A program made the position numbers and the translations under genes. From Actinomadura macra NBRC 14102 (GTDB lineage Bacteria; Actinomycetota; Actinomycetes; Streptosporangiales; Streptosporangiaceae), in the NCBI RefSeq assembly GCF_001552215.1, contig NZ_BCQT01000011.1:186001-250000 (forward strand): a stretch of DNA of 64,000 nt. The letters are read 5' to 3'. Below are positions 16,887 through 25,861 of the stretch, piece after piece. The notes under the pieces are model-generated. The model saw only the letters and a list, made by a program, of their open reading frames with translations, searched no databases and had not been told where the DNA came from. Within the stretch, counting starts at the first letter, position 1. The number at the start of each line of letters is the position of its first letter.

Positions 16887-18352
16887 CGGCGGCATCGCTG
16901 GAGCCTGCCCAGGTCCAGTGCCTCATCGGCGGGCACTGGATCGGGCGGCCGTCAGCCGAACGGTTCAGTCCGATCGACGGCTCGCCGGTCTCCGTGGTCG
17001 CCACGGCGACGACCGCCCAGGTCGAAGCGGCCGTGGACGCGGCGGAGACCGCCTTCCGGACGTGGCGCGGGACGGGCAGCACCGACCGGGCCCGGATCCT
17101 CTACCGCGCCGCCGCCCTCGTCGGCTCGCGGAGAGCCGAACTCGCCGGCCTGGTGACCACCGAGATCGGAAAGACCACCGCTGACGCGCGCGCGGAGGTC
17201 GACCGGACCGTCGACCTCCTGCTGTACTTCGCTGGACGCGGCGCTGCCGACGACGGCGCCGTCCTCGCGGGAACGTCCGGAGGGGAGGCCCACACGCGCC
17301 GTCGTCCCCTCGGCCCGGTCGCGCTGATCACGCCCTGGAACTTCCCGCTGGCGATACCCGCCTGGAAGCTGGGCCCCGCCCTGGTCGCTGGGAACACCGT
17401 CGTCCTCAAGCCATCGGAGTACGCGTCCGCCGGCGCCGCGGCGCTGGTGCGATGCCTCCTGGACGCGGGTCTGCCAGCGGGGGTGCTGAACATGGTTCCC
17501 GGAGCGGCCGCTACCGGCTCCGCCCTGGTGCGCGACCGGCGGATTAGGGCCATCAGCTTCACCGGTTCGACCGTAGTGGGCGCCAGCATCGCCGAGGCCG
17601 CCAACCCGCTCACGCAGCGGATCCAGTTGGAGTTGGGCGGCAACAACCCGCTCGTCGTCCTCGACGACGCCGACCCGGATCACGCGGCCGGGCTCGCGGT
17701 CACGGGTGGCTTCGCCCAGACCGGACAGATCTGCACCTCCACAAGCCGACTGATCTGTACTCCCGGGATCGTGGACGCCGTCGTGGACGCCACCTGCGCG
17801 AAGGCTCGGGCGCTACGAATCGGGGATCCCCGCGAGGCGACCACCGACATCGGTCCTCTCGCGACTGCGCACCAGATCCAGAGCAATGGTGACCTGCTCG
17901 ACGCAGCGGTTCGGGCCGGCGGAAGGATCCGGTTGGGCGGCCGTTTCGAGGGCAACCGTTTCGGCCCCACCGTGCTCACCGAGATCACTCCGGATAATCC
18001 GCTGGCCCAGCGCGAGGTCTTCGGACCGCTGGTGGGGGTCATGGTCGCCCAGGATCTGGAGGAGGCCATCTGCCTCGTGAACCACGCGAACTTCGGCCTG
18101 GTGGCGGCGATCGCGACCGAATCGGGAGGCGCTGCGGCGCATTTCATCGAGCACGCGGAAGTGGGCACGGTGAAGGTCAACGAGCCCACCATCGGGAATC
18201 GGCCCAATGTTCCTTTCGGCGGCGTCAAAGCATCCTCGAACAGCCTGTTCAAGGAGCAGGGAGCACGAGCAACGGACTTCTTCACCGTCGAGAAATCTGT
18301 CTACACGTCCTGGTCCCCGCCACGGCGTAGGCCGTCGACGGCGATCAGATGA
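16883..18352 (+). CDS. NAD(P)+-dependent aldehyde dehydrogenase
   Basis: 489 residues with the usual landmarks: TPWNFPLAIPAWKLGPAL (cofactor site), the Rossmann-type FTGSTVVG, the general base Glu in LELGGNNP and the catalytic Cys in GQICTSTSR. The PFGGVKASS motif near the C-terminus is standard. It starts with TTG, overlapping the previous stop. It would oxidise an aldehyde made in the pathway to the acid. The C-terminus is slightly extended by basic residues. Confidence 0.9.
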   Translation: MTAASLEPAQVQCLIGGHWIGRPSAERFSPIDGSPVSVVATATTAQVEAAVDAAETAFRTWRGTGSTDRARILYRAAALVGSRRAELAGLVTTEIGKTTADARAEVDRTVDLLLYFAGRGAADDGAVLAGTSGGEAHTRRRPLGPVALITPWNFPLAIPAWKLGPALVAGNTVVLKPSEYASAGAAALVRCLLDAGLPAGVLNMVPGAAATGSALVRDRRIRAISFTGSTVVGASIAEAANPLTQRIQLELGGNNPLVVLDDADPDHAAGLAVTGGFAQTGQICTSTSRLICTPGIVDAVVDATCAKARALRIGDPREATTDIGPLATAHQIQSNGDLLDAAVRAGGRIRLGGRFEGNRFGPTVLTEITPDNPLAQREVFGPLVGVMVAQDLEEAICLVNHANFGLVAAIATESGGAAAHFIEHAEVGTVKVNEPTIGNRPNVPFGGVKASSNSLFKEQGARATDFFTVEKSVYTSWSPPRRRPSTAIR

Positions 18353-18462
18353 CCATGGCGGTCTGCCACACCGACGTTCGCGACCCCCGTCAGAACCGTG
18401 AGGTCCCGGCCCTTGCCCGGTACTTCTCCACCACCGCTCAACCTTGAATTGGAGTACTACAG

Positions 18463-19035
18463 ATGGTCAAGCCCAAGATCCGCAAGCAGGAACTCGTCAT
18501 CGACAGAATCTGGCACGACGGCGGCGAAGCCCGGCCGCAGCCGATCACCCGCGTGATAGCGGCCGCGGTGACGGAGAATCCCTTCGCCGGCGGATACGTG
18601 GACGACATCGCATGGTTCATGGACGAACTCGAGCCGCTCGCCCAGAGCCTTGTCGACGAACTGATGGAATTCATGACCGGCCGGACCCTCCCGATCGAGT
18701 CATTCGGCAAGGCGGCCATGTGCGGGGAGGACGGCGAGGACGAGCACGCCGCCATGTGGCACGCGCCTGCCGGCGCCGTCCTGCGCAGGGAAATTCCCGG
18801 CGTAAAGGCGGGCGTCCCGGGCCTGCACACGGTCGGCCACCAGGGCGAGCGCCTGGATCTGCCCCTGGGGTGCATCTTCGGCCGGAACGTGCGCAGCCAC
18901 TACGACTCGATGGGCCTGGTCATCTCGGACGCGCCGCGCAGGAACGAACTCCTGCTCGCCGTGGGGGTCTCGACCGGGGGCCGCGCGCGTTCGCGTCTCG
19001 GCGGCGTCACGGTCGAAGAGGCGCTGTCAGCATGA
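18463..19035 (+). CDS. DUF1185 'amino acid synthesis' family protein
   Basis: 190 residues belonging, as I recognise it, to the DUF1185/amino acid synthesis family, whose biochemical function is not established. Conserved-looking blocks are ITRVIAAAVTENPFAG, SFGKAAMCGEDGEDEHAA, HTVGHQGERLDLPLG and VRSHYDSMGLVISD. Such genes are often next to amidases and aminotransferases in catabolic operons. The start is ATG after ttggag. It overlaps the next gene by 4 nt. Confidence 0.7.
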   Translation: MVKPKIRKQELVIDRIWHDGGEARPQPITRVIAAAVTENPFAGGYVDDIAWFMDELEPLAQSLVDELMEFMTGRTLPIESFGKAAMCGEDGEDEHAAMWHAPAGAVLRREIPGVKAGVPGLHTVGHQGERLDLPLGCIFGRNVRSHYDSMGLVISDAPRRNELLLAVGVSTGGRARSRLGGVTVEEALSA

Positions 19036-20699
19036 CGGTCCCCGCCCCGCACACGTCGCGGGCGCGTCCGTTGCGAACGAGGTATGACGCCCTGGTCGTC
19101 GGCGGGGGCCACAACGGGCTCGTCGCCGCGTTCTATCTTGCGCGCAGCGGTCTGAAGGTCGCCGTCCTGGAGGCCCGCGACCGCGTCGGAGGAGTGTCCG
19201 CTCCGATCGAGGTCTTTCCGGGTTACCGCGGCGCGATCACCAACACCCCGAGTGGCTTGTCGCCCAAGGTCGCGCGTGAGATGGATCTGGCATCGTTCGG
19301 ACTCCGCTACTCGCGGCCGGACCCGACCATGATCTTCCCCTTCGATGACGGACGCGCCTTCCGCGGATGGCGAGACCCCGAGCGCACGAGGCAGGAGCTG
19401 GCCGCCTTCTCAAGAAAAGACGCGGTCACGTATTTCGAAATCATAGAGTTCTTCACCCGCGTGGCCGACAAACTCGATGTCTCGGTACTGGAAGAACCGC
19501 CGTCGTTGCAATCTTTGATCTCGCGACTCCTGACGCCGGAGGACGAGGCGGATTTCGCGACCGTCATGTTCGGTAGCGTCCGCGAGTTCCTCGACGCGCG
19601 GCTCGAATCCGACGAGGTCAAGGCCCTGCTGGCCTCGCTCGCGATGTCTGCTGGCAATATGGGGCCTGCCACGCCCGGATCCCCCTTCGGATTGCTGCGC
19701 CGTCCGCTGAACACCTCACGGCGCGCCGGTCAGGAAGGGGACGTGTCCCGCAAGTACGTGCACGGCGGTTCGACGGGGCTTCCCTTCGGCGGAATGGGCT
19801 CGGTCGTCGAGGCGATGGCCGCGGCCGCCATCGCCGCCGGAGCGGAACTGGTCACCGAAGCCAAGGTGAACCGGCTACTGACGAGGGACGGCCAGATCCG
19901 CGGGGCGGTGCTCGTCGACGGAACGGAGATTCACGCGGGGCTCGTCCTGTCCAGCCTCGTCCCAAGGACCACCCTCCTCGACCTTCTCCCGGCCGACGCC
20001 GTGCCGGAGGACCTGGCGAGCGCGCTGGAGGGAAAGAAGTTCAAGGGCGGCGCGTTCAAGCTCTTCCTGGCCTTGGACGGGATCCCGGAGATGGCCGCCG
20101 CGCCGCACGATGAGGTCGAGACCTACGCGTCGTGCCAGTTCCGCTACTCACCGTCGATGGACTATCTCGATCGAGCCTATGACGACTTTCGCTACGGGCG
20201 TTTTTCGGCTCGGCCCAAGATGCTCGGACTGACACCGACGATCGTCGATCCCACGTTGGCTCCGCCGGGCAAGCACATGATGAGTGTGAGCGTTTGGTTC
20301 GCCCCCTACACCCTCTCCGACGGAGACTGGGAGGTGCGGAAACACGAGTTCGGGCGTGTGTGCGTGGACACGATGAGGAGCTTCGTCCCGAACATCGAGG
20401 CCATCATCACCGACATGAGAGCATTCAGCCCACGTGATCTGGAGCAGGAGTTCGGTTTGCTTGAGGGCCACCAGCAGCACGGCGACATGACGCCAGGTGG
20501 CATGTTCGGCTTCCGCCCGCATCCGTCCATCGCGCGCTACCGCACTCCTGTCCGGGGCCTGTACCTCTGCGGGTCGGGAACCTGGCCGGGGGGAACCGTG
20601 ACCGCGCTTCCGGGACACAACGCCGCCATGACGGTGCTGAGTGACCTGAGTGCCGAGCGAAGCAACGCGGACAAGGTGGAACTCGAGAGCGGGACATGA
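19032..20699 (+). CDS. FAD-dependent oxidoreductase, phytoene-dehydrogenase-like (COG1233 type)
   Basis: 555 residues from the ATG at 19032. The N-terminal FAD site is ALVVGGGHNGLVAAFYLARSG, followed by LEARDRVGG, and the C-terminus has GLYLCGSGTWPGGTVTALPGHNAA, the FAD-closing motif of the amine-oxidase/phytoene-desaturase superfamily. In bacterial catabolic islands such proteins dehydrogenate amines, alcohols or C-C bonds. It is the last gene of the plus-strand run and meets the IclR gene tail to tail with 9 bp between. Confidence 0.85.
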   Translation: MTVPAPHTSRARPLRTRYDALVVGGGHNGLVAAFYLARSGLKVAVLEARDRVGGVSAPIEVFPGYRGAITNTPSGLSPKVAREMDLASFGLRYSRPDPTMIFPFDDGRAFRGWRDPERTRQELAAFSRKDAVTYFEIIEFFTRVADKLDVSVLEEPPSLQSLISRLLTPEDEADFATVMFGSVREFLDARLESDEVKALLASLAMSAGNMGPATPGSPFGLLRRPLNTSRRAGQEGDVSRKYVHGGSTGLPFGGMGSVVEAMAAAAIAAGAELVTEAKVNRLLTRDGQIRGAVLVDGTEIHAGLVLSSLVPRTTLLDLLPADAVPEDLASALEGKKFKGGAFKLFLALDGIPEMAAAPHDEVETYASCQFRYSPSMDYLDRAYDDFRYGRFSARPKMLGLTPTIVDPTLAPPGKHMMSVSVWFAPYTLSDGDWEVRKHEFGRVCVDTMRSFVPNIEAIITDMRAFSPRDLEQEFGLLEGHQQHGDMTPGGMFGFRPHPSIARYRTPVRGLYLCGSGTWPGGTVTALPGHNAAMTVLSDLSAERSNADKVELESGT

Positions 20700-20708
20700 C
20701 CGAGCTCG

Positions 20709-21461
20709 TCAGTGAATGCGGGGACCGAGGATGGAGGTGAGCGGCGACACATGCTCGAGCACACGTCCCGCGAGCAGTTCGGCGTCCGCGAGATCGAGGC
20801 GGTCGGCGGGTCCCGTCACGCTGACGGCCGCCACCACCTTCCCCTCGCGATTGCGCAAGGGGACGGCGACGCAGCGAACCCCCTCTTCGCATTCCTCGTC
20901 GTCGGTCGCCCAGCCCTGATGGGCCACCTGCTTGAGTTCGGCGCGGATGGCGTCGGGATCGGTGACCGTGTTCGGCGTCAACCGAGGAGGCGGTTCAGCC
21001 AGAAACGCCTCAAGCTCCTCGGGCGGGGCGGCTGCGAGGAGGACCTTGCCGAGGGCGCGAGGGTAAAGGTCACGGCGCGCACCGACATGGGTTCCCGCCC
21101 GCACGCTTCGATGGGGCTCTGACTTGGCCACGTAGACCAGGGACCGCCCCGATCGCACTGCGAGATGGACGGTCTCATTGATCTCTTCTCGAAGACTCAG
21201 GAGATTGTCCCAAGCGCGCCACTCAAAATTGCCCGAGGCGAAGACGCGGGTGCCGAGCTCGAAGATTCGTGTCCCCAAGGAGTATCGCTCGGTTTCTTCG
21301 TCCTGCGACAAATATCCGGCGGCCGCCAACTCGCTGACGATGCGCTGGACGGTGCTCTTGCTCATATCAAGCCGTCGAGAAATCTCTCGCACGCCGATCG
21401 CGGCGGGCTCGCCCTGCGCATACAGGTCGAGAACCCGGATGGCGTTTCCCAGTGCGCCCAT
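20709..21461 (-). CDS. IclR-family transcriptional regulator 1
   Basis: 250 residues: an N-terminal winged helix-turn-helix (AIGVREISRRLDMSKSTVQRIVSELAAAGYL) and a C-terminal GAF-like effector domain (ALGKVLLAAAPPEE, DDEECEEGVRCVAVPL). It lies downstream of the Rieske ferredoxin gene on the same strand (52 bp apart), so it is probably expressed from the promoter controlled by operator copy 4. It is a candidate for the protein that binds the TGGGACA-N-TGTCCCA palindrome. Confidence 0.92.
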   Translation of the reverse strand: MGALGNAIRVLDLYAQGEPAAIGVREISRRLDMSKSTVQRIVSELAAAGYLSQDEETERYSLGTRIFELGTRVFASGNFEWRAWDNLLSLREEINETVHLAVRSGRSLVYVAKSEPHRSVRAGTHVGARRDLYPRALGKVLLAAAPPEELEAFLAEPPPRLTPNTVTDPDAIRAELKQVAHQGWATDDEECEEGVRCVAVPLRNREGKVVAAVSVTGPADRLDLADAELLAGRVLEHVSPLTSILGPRIH

Positions 21462-21513
21462 CGCCCCGATCTCTCATCGTCCAAATGCATGAATGTTACA
21501 CGACACGGCGCCC

Positions 21514-21825
21514 TCAGGCCGTCCGCGGCGACGACGGAATCTCCACATACACCCCGCCATCGATCACCTTGGTCCGGTAGGTCTTCGCCGGAACGGTGAT
21601 CGGCCCGGCGGTCGGCTCGCCGGTCGTCACGTCGACGCAGCCACCATGGAAGGGACACACGACCCAGGTCCCATCCAGCTCACCCTCGGACATCGACGCT
21701 CTGCCGTGTGTGCAGGTGTCCTCGATCGCCCAGAAGGCGTCGCCGACACGGAAGACGCCGATCGGCCCGTCGTCGGACCCGAAGCCCATGGCCTGACCGT
21801 CCACCAACTCATCAACATTGCACAC
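21514..21825 (-). CDS. Rieske-type [2Fe-2S] ferredoxin of the aromatic oxygenase system
   Basis: 103 residues with the Rieske ligands CTHG (C-x-H) and CPFHGGC (C-x2-H) and the typical preceding WAIEDTCTHG. It should carry electrons from the reductase at 2969 to the oxygenase alpha subunits. The frame is open further upstream, but similarity begins at VCNVDEL. The GTG at 21825 lies about 8 nt after the -10 box TATACT (21838-21833, minus strand), so the mRNA appears leaderless. Confidence 0.88.
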   Translation of the reverse strand: MCNVDELVDGQAMGFGSDDGPIGVFRVGDAFWAIEDTCTHGRASMSEGELDGTWVVCPFHGGCVDVTTGEPTAGPITVPAKTYRTKVIDGGVYVEIPSSPRTA

Positions 21826-21832
21826 ATGCTTC

Positions 21833-21853
21833 AGTATATGGGACACTGTCCCA
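21833..21853 (-). promoter_or_regulatory. Operator copy 4, TGGGACA-C-TGTCCCA (21839-21853), with -10 box TATACT
   Basis: A perfect 15-bp palindrome between the divergent ferredoxin and IclR-2 genes. On the minus strand it is followed at once by TATACT, the same arrangement as at 8920-8940. It is well placed to control both directions, including the second IclR gene. Confidence 0.85.
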
Positions 21854-21919
21854 TTATAGGCCAGAACCGGGCCCGGGTTAAGCGTCCAGGCCGGCCTCCG
21901 CCAGCCGGAGGAGGTGCGA

Positions 21920-22681
21920 ATGAACGCCTCAGGCGCCGAGTCGCCCACAGTCCTGTCCAAGGTCATGCTGATCTTGTGGTCGTTCCAGCTCGACGACTCG
22001 GCCGTGCCCCTCGCGGAGCTGGTCCGGCGGACCGGGCTGCACAAGGCGACCGTCCACCGGCTGGCGGGGGAGATGGTGGCCAACGGCCTTCTGGAGCGTG
22101 CCGCTCATGGATACCGACTGAACGGCGCCCTGTTCGAGCTCTCGATGAGGGGTTCGCTTGAGCGTTCCCTCATCGAGTGGAGCGGGCCCTACCTTCACGA
22201 ACTCCTGGAGCGGACGCACGAGACCGTCCACCTTGGCATCCTGAGAGACCTCGAAGTCGTCTACCTCATCAAGATCGGTGGTCGCGGCCCGGCGGCGGCA
22301 CCCTCGCGGATCGGCGGGCGGATGCCGCTGCACTGTACGGCGATAGGCAAGGCGCTCCTCGCTCACGGAACCCCGGGCCTCCTCGCGCAGGTGTGCGCGA
22401 AGCCACTGGAACGCCGCACCCCCCGCACGATCGTGGCACCGGGCATCCTCCGCGGTCAGCTGCGACGCGTGGTCGAGACGGGAATCGCGTACGAGAACGA
22501 GGAGTCCTCCGTCGGACTGGTGTGCGTTGCCGCGCCCATCCTCAGCAACCGGCGCGCCGTGGCCGCCATCAGCGTCGCCGGACCTTCGTATAGGTTCCGC
22601 CCGGAACAACACATCTCAACCGTCCGCCGGGTGGCGACGGAGCTGAGCACGATCGTCAGCGCGGCGATCGATCGACAATGA
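21920..22681 (+). CDS. IclR-family transcriptional regulator 2
   Basis: 253 residues: helix-turn-helix (VPLAELVRRTGLHKATVHRLAGEMVANGLL) and an effector domain (PLHCTAIGKALLAHG, ENEESSVGLVCVAAPI). The ATG at 21920 sits 5 nt after ggaggagg (21907-21914); an in-frame GTG at 21914 lies inside that site and is unlikely. The palindromic operator lies 66 bp upstream, so autoregulation is likely. Which of the two IclR proteins binds the shared operator cannot be told from sequence. Confidence 0.92.
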   Translation: MNASGAESPTVLSKVMLILWSFQLDDSAVPLAELVRRTGLHKATVHRLAGEMVANGLLERAAHGYRLNGALFELSMRGSLERSLIEWSGPYLHELLERTHETVHLGILRDLEVVYLIKIGGRGPAAAPSRIGGRMPLHCTAIGKALLAHGTPGLLAQVCAKPLERRTPRTIVAPGILRGQLRRVVETGIAYENEESSVGLVCVAAPILSNRRAVAAISVAGPSYRFRPEQHISTVRRVATELSTIVSAAIDRQ

Positions 22682-22761
22682 GCCGAGGATTCTGGCCGCG
22701 GTCGGCGACCACCCTGCGACGACCCCTCTGACGGGGTCAGATGGTGCCTGACGTGCGCCGA

Positions 22762-22801
22762 CGGTGCCGCCGCCAGGATTGTCTCGCTAGCGGCGGCACC
22801 G
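22762..22801. terminator. Stem-loop between convergent genes
   Basis: 12-bp perfect inverted repeat (CGGTGCCGCCGC / GCGGCGGCACCG) with a 16-nt loop, in the 223-bp gap between the convergent IclR-2 and secreted-hydrolase genes. There is no U-run, which is common for actinomycete terminators. The rest of the gap shows no gene. Confidence 0.6.
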
Positions 22802-22904
22802 GCGTTGTCCTACCTATCGGGGCGGCGTCAGGTGCCTTCTCGGCGATGGCGGGCTGTACGGTCGCACGCCGTCGAAATGTGCGAGGCAGGCACCTCAACG
22901 AGAA

Positions 22905-23894
22905 TCAGCCGTGGTCGCGTGGCTGAGCGCCGCCTGTGCCGAGAGCGGTGTTGAGGAATCCGATGATGTGATCCCAGGTTGGATTCGGGCTGCCGTTGCT
23001 GACGGTCTCCTTGCAGTTGTTGACCGTGTACCCGGTCTGCTGACCGAATCGGGACGGGTTCATGACGTCGTTCATGCTGTGGTTGGCGCCGGGTACGGAG
23101 ATGAACTGGGTTTCCCGGCAGGATGCTTTGAGGGCCTGGTACAGCATTACCGACTGTTCGTGGTTGACGAGGGTGTCGCCCTGACCGTGCAGGAGCAGGA
23201 GCGGTGGGTCGGCCTTGTCGATGTGGGTGATGGGGCTGGCCTGGGCGGCCTTTTCCTTGCATACCGTCAGCGCGCAACCGAGCAGCTTTTCCTGCGGAGT
23301 ATCGCCCCCGCCGCCGCCCAGTTTGTTCAGGTCGCTGATGCCGTAGAAGGCGACGCCGGCCTGGACGTTGCTGGGTTGGCCTGTGGTGCCGATGTCGCCT
23401 TCCAAGGATTCCTCACCACCGGTGAGGGTGGCCATTTGAGTGGTCCAGCCGCCGGAGGAGTCGCCCATGTAGGCGAACCGTTTCGGGTCCAGCCGGTACT
23501 TGGCGGCGTTCGCCCGCAGGAAGCGGATCGCGGCCTTGAAGTCGTGTACCTGGGCGGGGAATTGCGCCTGGGAGCTGGACCGGATGCTGACCCCGGCCAC
23601 GGCGTACCCCTTGGCGTTGAAGAGGCTGGCGAAGCTGTCGGCGCGCGACTTGCCGTCGTCGCGCTGCCATGCCGACCCGGCGGTCCAGATCACCAGCGGG
23701 CGGGCCTCACCGCCGGCCGGCAGGTAGAGGTCGAGCAGGTGACCCTTGCTGTTGGCGGGTTGCGCCGGGGCGTAGGCCACATCCTTGACCACCTCGGGCA
23801 GGCGGGTGTCCACGGCCGAGGCGGGCGCCGCACCGGCCACCATGCCGAGCAACGCCGCTGCGGCGGCGACTGCTACACCGGTTCGTGAATTCAT
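22905..23894 (-). CDS. Secreted alpha/beta hydrolase (esterase/carboxylesterase-like)
   Basis: 329 residues from the ATG at 23894 (agaggaga upstream; a longer in-frame start 30 nt earlier lacks a site). A Sec-type signal peptide ends near APASA. The nucleophile elbow is GDSSGG (Ser), with the acid in GQGDTLVNHE and His in PGANHSMND, as in lipase/dienelactone-hydrolase-like folds. Several Cys pairs fit an exported protein. It is the last minus-strand gene, 126 bp downstream of the amidohydrolase, and may be part of that operon or separate. The substrate is unknown. Confidence 0.82.
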   Translation of the reverse strand: MNSRTGVAVAAAAALLGMVAGAAPASAVDTRLPEVVKDVAYAPAQPANSKGHLLDLYLPAGGEARPLVIWTAGSAWQRDDGKSRADSFASLFNAKGYAVAGVSIRSSSQAQFPAQVHDFKAAIRFLRANAAKYRLDPKRFAYMGDSSGGWTTQMATLTGGEESLEGDIGTTGQPSNVQAGVAFYGISDLNKLGGGGGDTPQEKLLGCALTVCKEKAAQASPITHIDKADPPLLLLHGQGDTLVNHEQSVMLYQALKASCRETQFISVPGANHSMNDVMNPSRFGQQTGYTVNNCKETVSNGSPNPTWDHIIGFLNTALGTGGAQPRDHG

Positions 23895-24020
23895 TGCATC
23901 TCCTCTGGGTAAAGCGTGATGCATGGTCGTGGTTAGGGCGCATCCTTGGCGAGATGCGCGAATTTCGAGATTCCTTTCTTTGGATAGGAGCGGGGGAGAG
24001 CCAGCGGCGCCACCCCGCGG

Positions 24021-24905
24021 TCAAGGGAGCCGGGGGGAATCGTTCAGGTTGAGGATGTGGCGGGCGTTCTCCTTCAGGATGAGGGGGCGGGTGTCGGGCT
24101 TGATGGTTTCGAGGTGGGCGAAGTCGGTGAGCCAGCGGTCGGGTGTGATGAGGGGGTAGTCGGAGCCGAACAGGACTTTGTGTTTGAGGTACGTGGAGGC
24201 GGCTTTGACGAGCTGGGGTGGGAAGTACTTCGGGGACCAGCCCGACAGGTCGATGTAGACGTTGGCTTTGTGGGTGGCGATGGAGATGGCTTCGTCCTGC
24301 CAGGGCACCGAGGGGTGGGCCAAGACGATGGTGAGGCCGGGGAAGTCGGCGGCGACGTCGTCGAGCAGCATCGGGTTCGATCGGCGGAGCTTGATGCCGC
24401 GTCCGCCGGGCAGGCCGGCGCCGATGCCGGTCTGGCCGGTGTGGAAGAGCGCGGGGACGCCCAGGTTCTGGATGGTGTCGTAGAGCGGGTAGTGCCGCTC
24501 GTCCTCGGGGTTGAAGTCCTGGAGGCTGGGGTGGAATTTGAAGCCGCGGGCGCCGTGGTCGGTGACCAGGCGGCGGGCGCGGTCGGCGGCGGTGGGGTCG
24601 TGCGGGTCGACCGAGCCGAACGGGATGAGCACGTCGGCATGGTGGGCGGCGGCGGCGGCGATGTCTTCGCTGGACAGCGCGGGGCGGTCGAGCGCGTGTG
24701 CGGCGTCGACGGTGAACACCACCGCGCCGATGCGGCGCCGGCGGTAGTAGTCGGCGATGTGCTCCAGCGTGGGTGTGCGGTTCTCGCCGGATGTGAAGTA
24801 GCGGGCCGAGGCGTCCATCAGTTCGCTGTCGAGGGCGAGGTTGCCGTGGGTGTCCTGTTCGACGTGGACGTGGAAGTCGATGGCCCGCAGGGCATCGGGG
24901 TCCAT
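24021..24905 (-). CDS. Amidohydrolase-2 family (COG2159) metal-dependent hydrolase/decarboxylase
   Basis: 294 residues from the ATG at 24905. TIM-barrel amidohydrolase signatures: DFHVHVE (H-x-H at strand 1), FKFHPSLQDF, FHTGQTG, LAHPSVPW and VLFGSDYPLI (catalytic Asp). The family includes ACMS and gamma-resorcylate decarboxylases and 4-oxalomesaconate hydratases as well as lactonases. It ends the CoA-pathway operon. It may open or decarboxylate an intermediate; the exact reaction is not predictable. Confidence 0.85.
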   Translation of the reverse strand: MDPDALRAIDFHVHVEQDTHGNLALDSELMDASARYFTSGENRTPTLEHIADYYRRRRIGAVVFTVDAAHALDRPALSSEDIAAAAAHHADVLIPFGSVDPHDPTAADRARRLVTDHGARGFKFHPSLQDFNPEDERHYPLYDTIQNLGVPALFHTGQTGIGAGLPGGRGIKLRRSNPMLLDDVAADFPGLTIVLAHPSVPWQDEAISIATHKANVYIDLSGWSPKYFPPQLVKAASTYLKHKVLFGSDYPLITPDRWLTDFAHLETIKPDTRPLILKENARHILNLNDSPRLP

Positions 24906-24913
24906 GGGCGGCC

Positions 24914-25861
24914 TCACAGGGTGGTGGTGTCGGCTTTGGCCGCGATGAGCCGGGTGAGCAGTGCGTCGCGGTCGTTGAGCAGGGTGGTCTGGTCGGTCTC
25001 GGCCAGCGTCGCCTGGACGCCGGCGACGACGTCGCGCACCAGGTCGGGTGTCAGGTGGGGGTCGCCCAGGTCGTCCCACCAGTCCTGCATCGGTGGGCCG
25101 AGATGGTCGAGTGTGTGGGCGATTCCGCCCGGGCCACCGGACAGGTGCTGGGTGAGGAAGGGGCCGAGCAGTGCCCAGCGCAGTCCGGGCCCGTGGGCGA
25201 TGGCGGTGTCGATGTCGGCCACGGACGCGGCGCCGGTGTCGACGAGGGAGTACGCCTCGCGCCACAGCGCCGCTTGGAGCCGGTTGGCGATGTGCCCGGG
25301 TTGTTCGCGGCGCACGCGGATGGGCCGTCGGCCGAGCGCGGTGTAGAACGACAGCGCCGTTCGAATCGTGGCTTCGTCGGTGCGTTCGCCCGGGACGACC
25401 TCAACGAGCGGGATCAGGTGCGGTGGGTTGAAGGGGTGCCCGACCAGGACGCGTTCGGGGTGGTGCGGGCAGTGTTCTTGGAGATGGGAGGGCAGCAGGC
25501 CGGACGAGCTGCTGGCCAGAACGGCGGTGGGTCTGGCGGCCTGGTCGAGCGCGGCGAGGATCTCGGCTTTTGCCTCGATCCGTTCCGGGCCGTTCTCTTG
25601 GATGAAGTCGGCCTCCCGCACGGCGTCGGCCGGGTCGGTGACGAACGTGAACCGCTGGCGCAGGAATGCTGCTTGGTCCGGTGTCTCGCGGAGGTCGTCG
25701 TGTGCGTCGCTCCGGGTCTCGTTGTGGGAATCGAGCCAGGCACGGATCCGCTCTTCGGCGTCGGGCGCGGGGTCGGCGGCCACGACATCGTGGCCGTGGG
25801 TCAGGAAGAGCAGTATCCAGCTCGCGCCGATCGCGCCGGTGCCGATGACCGCGATCTTCAT
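24914..25861 (-). CDS. 3-hydroxyacyl-CoA dehydrogenase family protein
   Basis: 315 residues. Rossmann site KIAVIGTGAIGASW at the N-terminus, QENGPERIEAK, the catalytic His region GHPFNPPHLIPLVEVVPG, and the C-terminal helical domain. This is the HAD/L-carnitine dehydrogenase/lambda-crystallin family; the length is that of a single-domain enzyme. It overlaps the ligase stop by 4 nt and likely oxidises a 3-hydroxy acid or its CoA ester with NAD+. Confidence 0.88.
   Translation of the reverse strand: MKIAVIGTGAIGASWILLFLTHGHDVVAADPAPDAEERIRAWLDSHNETRSDAHDDLRETPDQAAFLRQRFTFVTDPADAVREADFIQENGPERIEAKAEILAALDQAARPTAVLASSSSGLLPSHLQEHCPHHPERVLVGHPFNPPHLIPLVEVVPGERTDEATIRTALSFYTALGRRPIRVRREQPGHIANRLQAALWREAYSLVDTGAASVADIDTAIAHGPGLRWALLGPFLTQHLSGGPGGIAHTLDHLGPPMQDWWDDLGDPHLTPDLVRDVVAGVQATLAETDQTTLLNDRDALLTRLIAAKADTTTL

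Noticed and set aside
22762..22801. Stem-loop as a CRISPR or repeat unit
   Set aside because: Single occurrence between convergent genes; fits a terminator.
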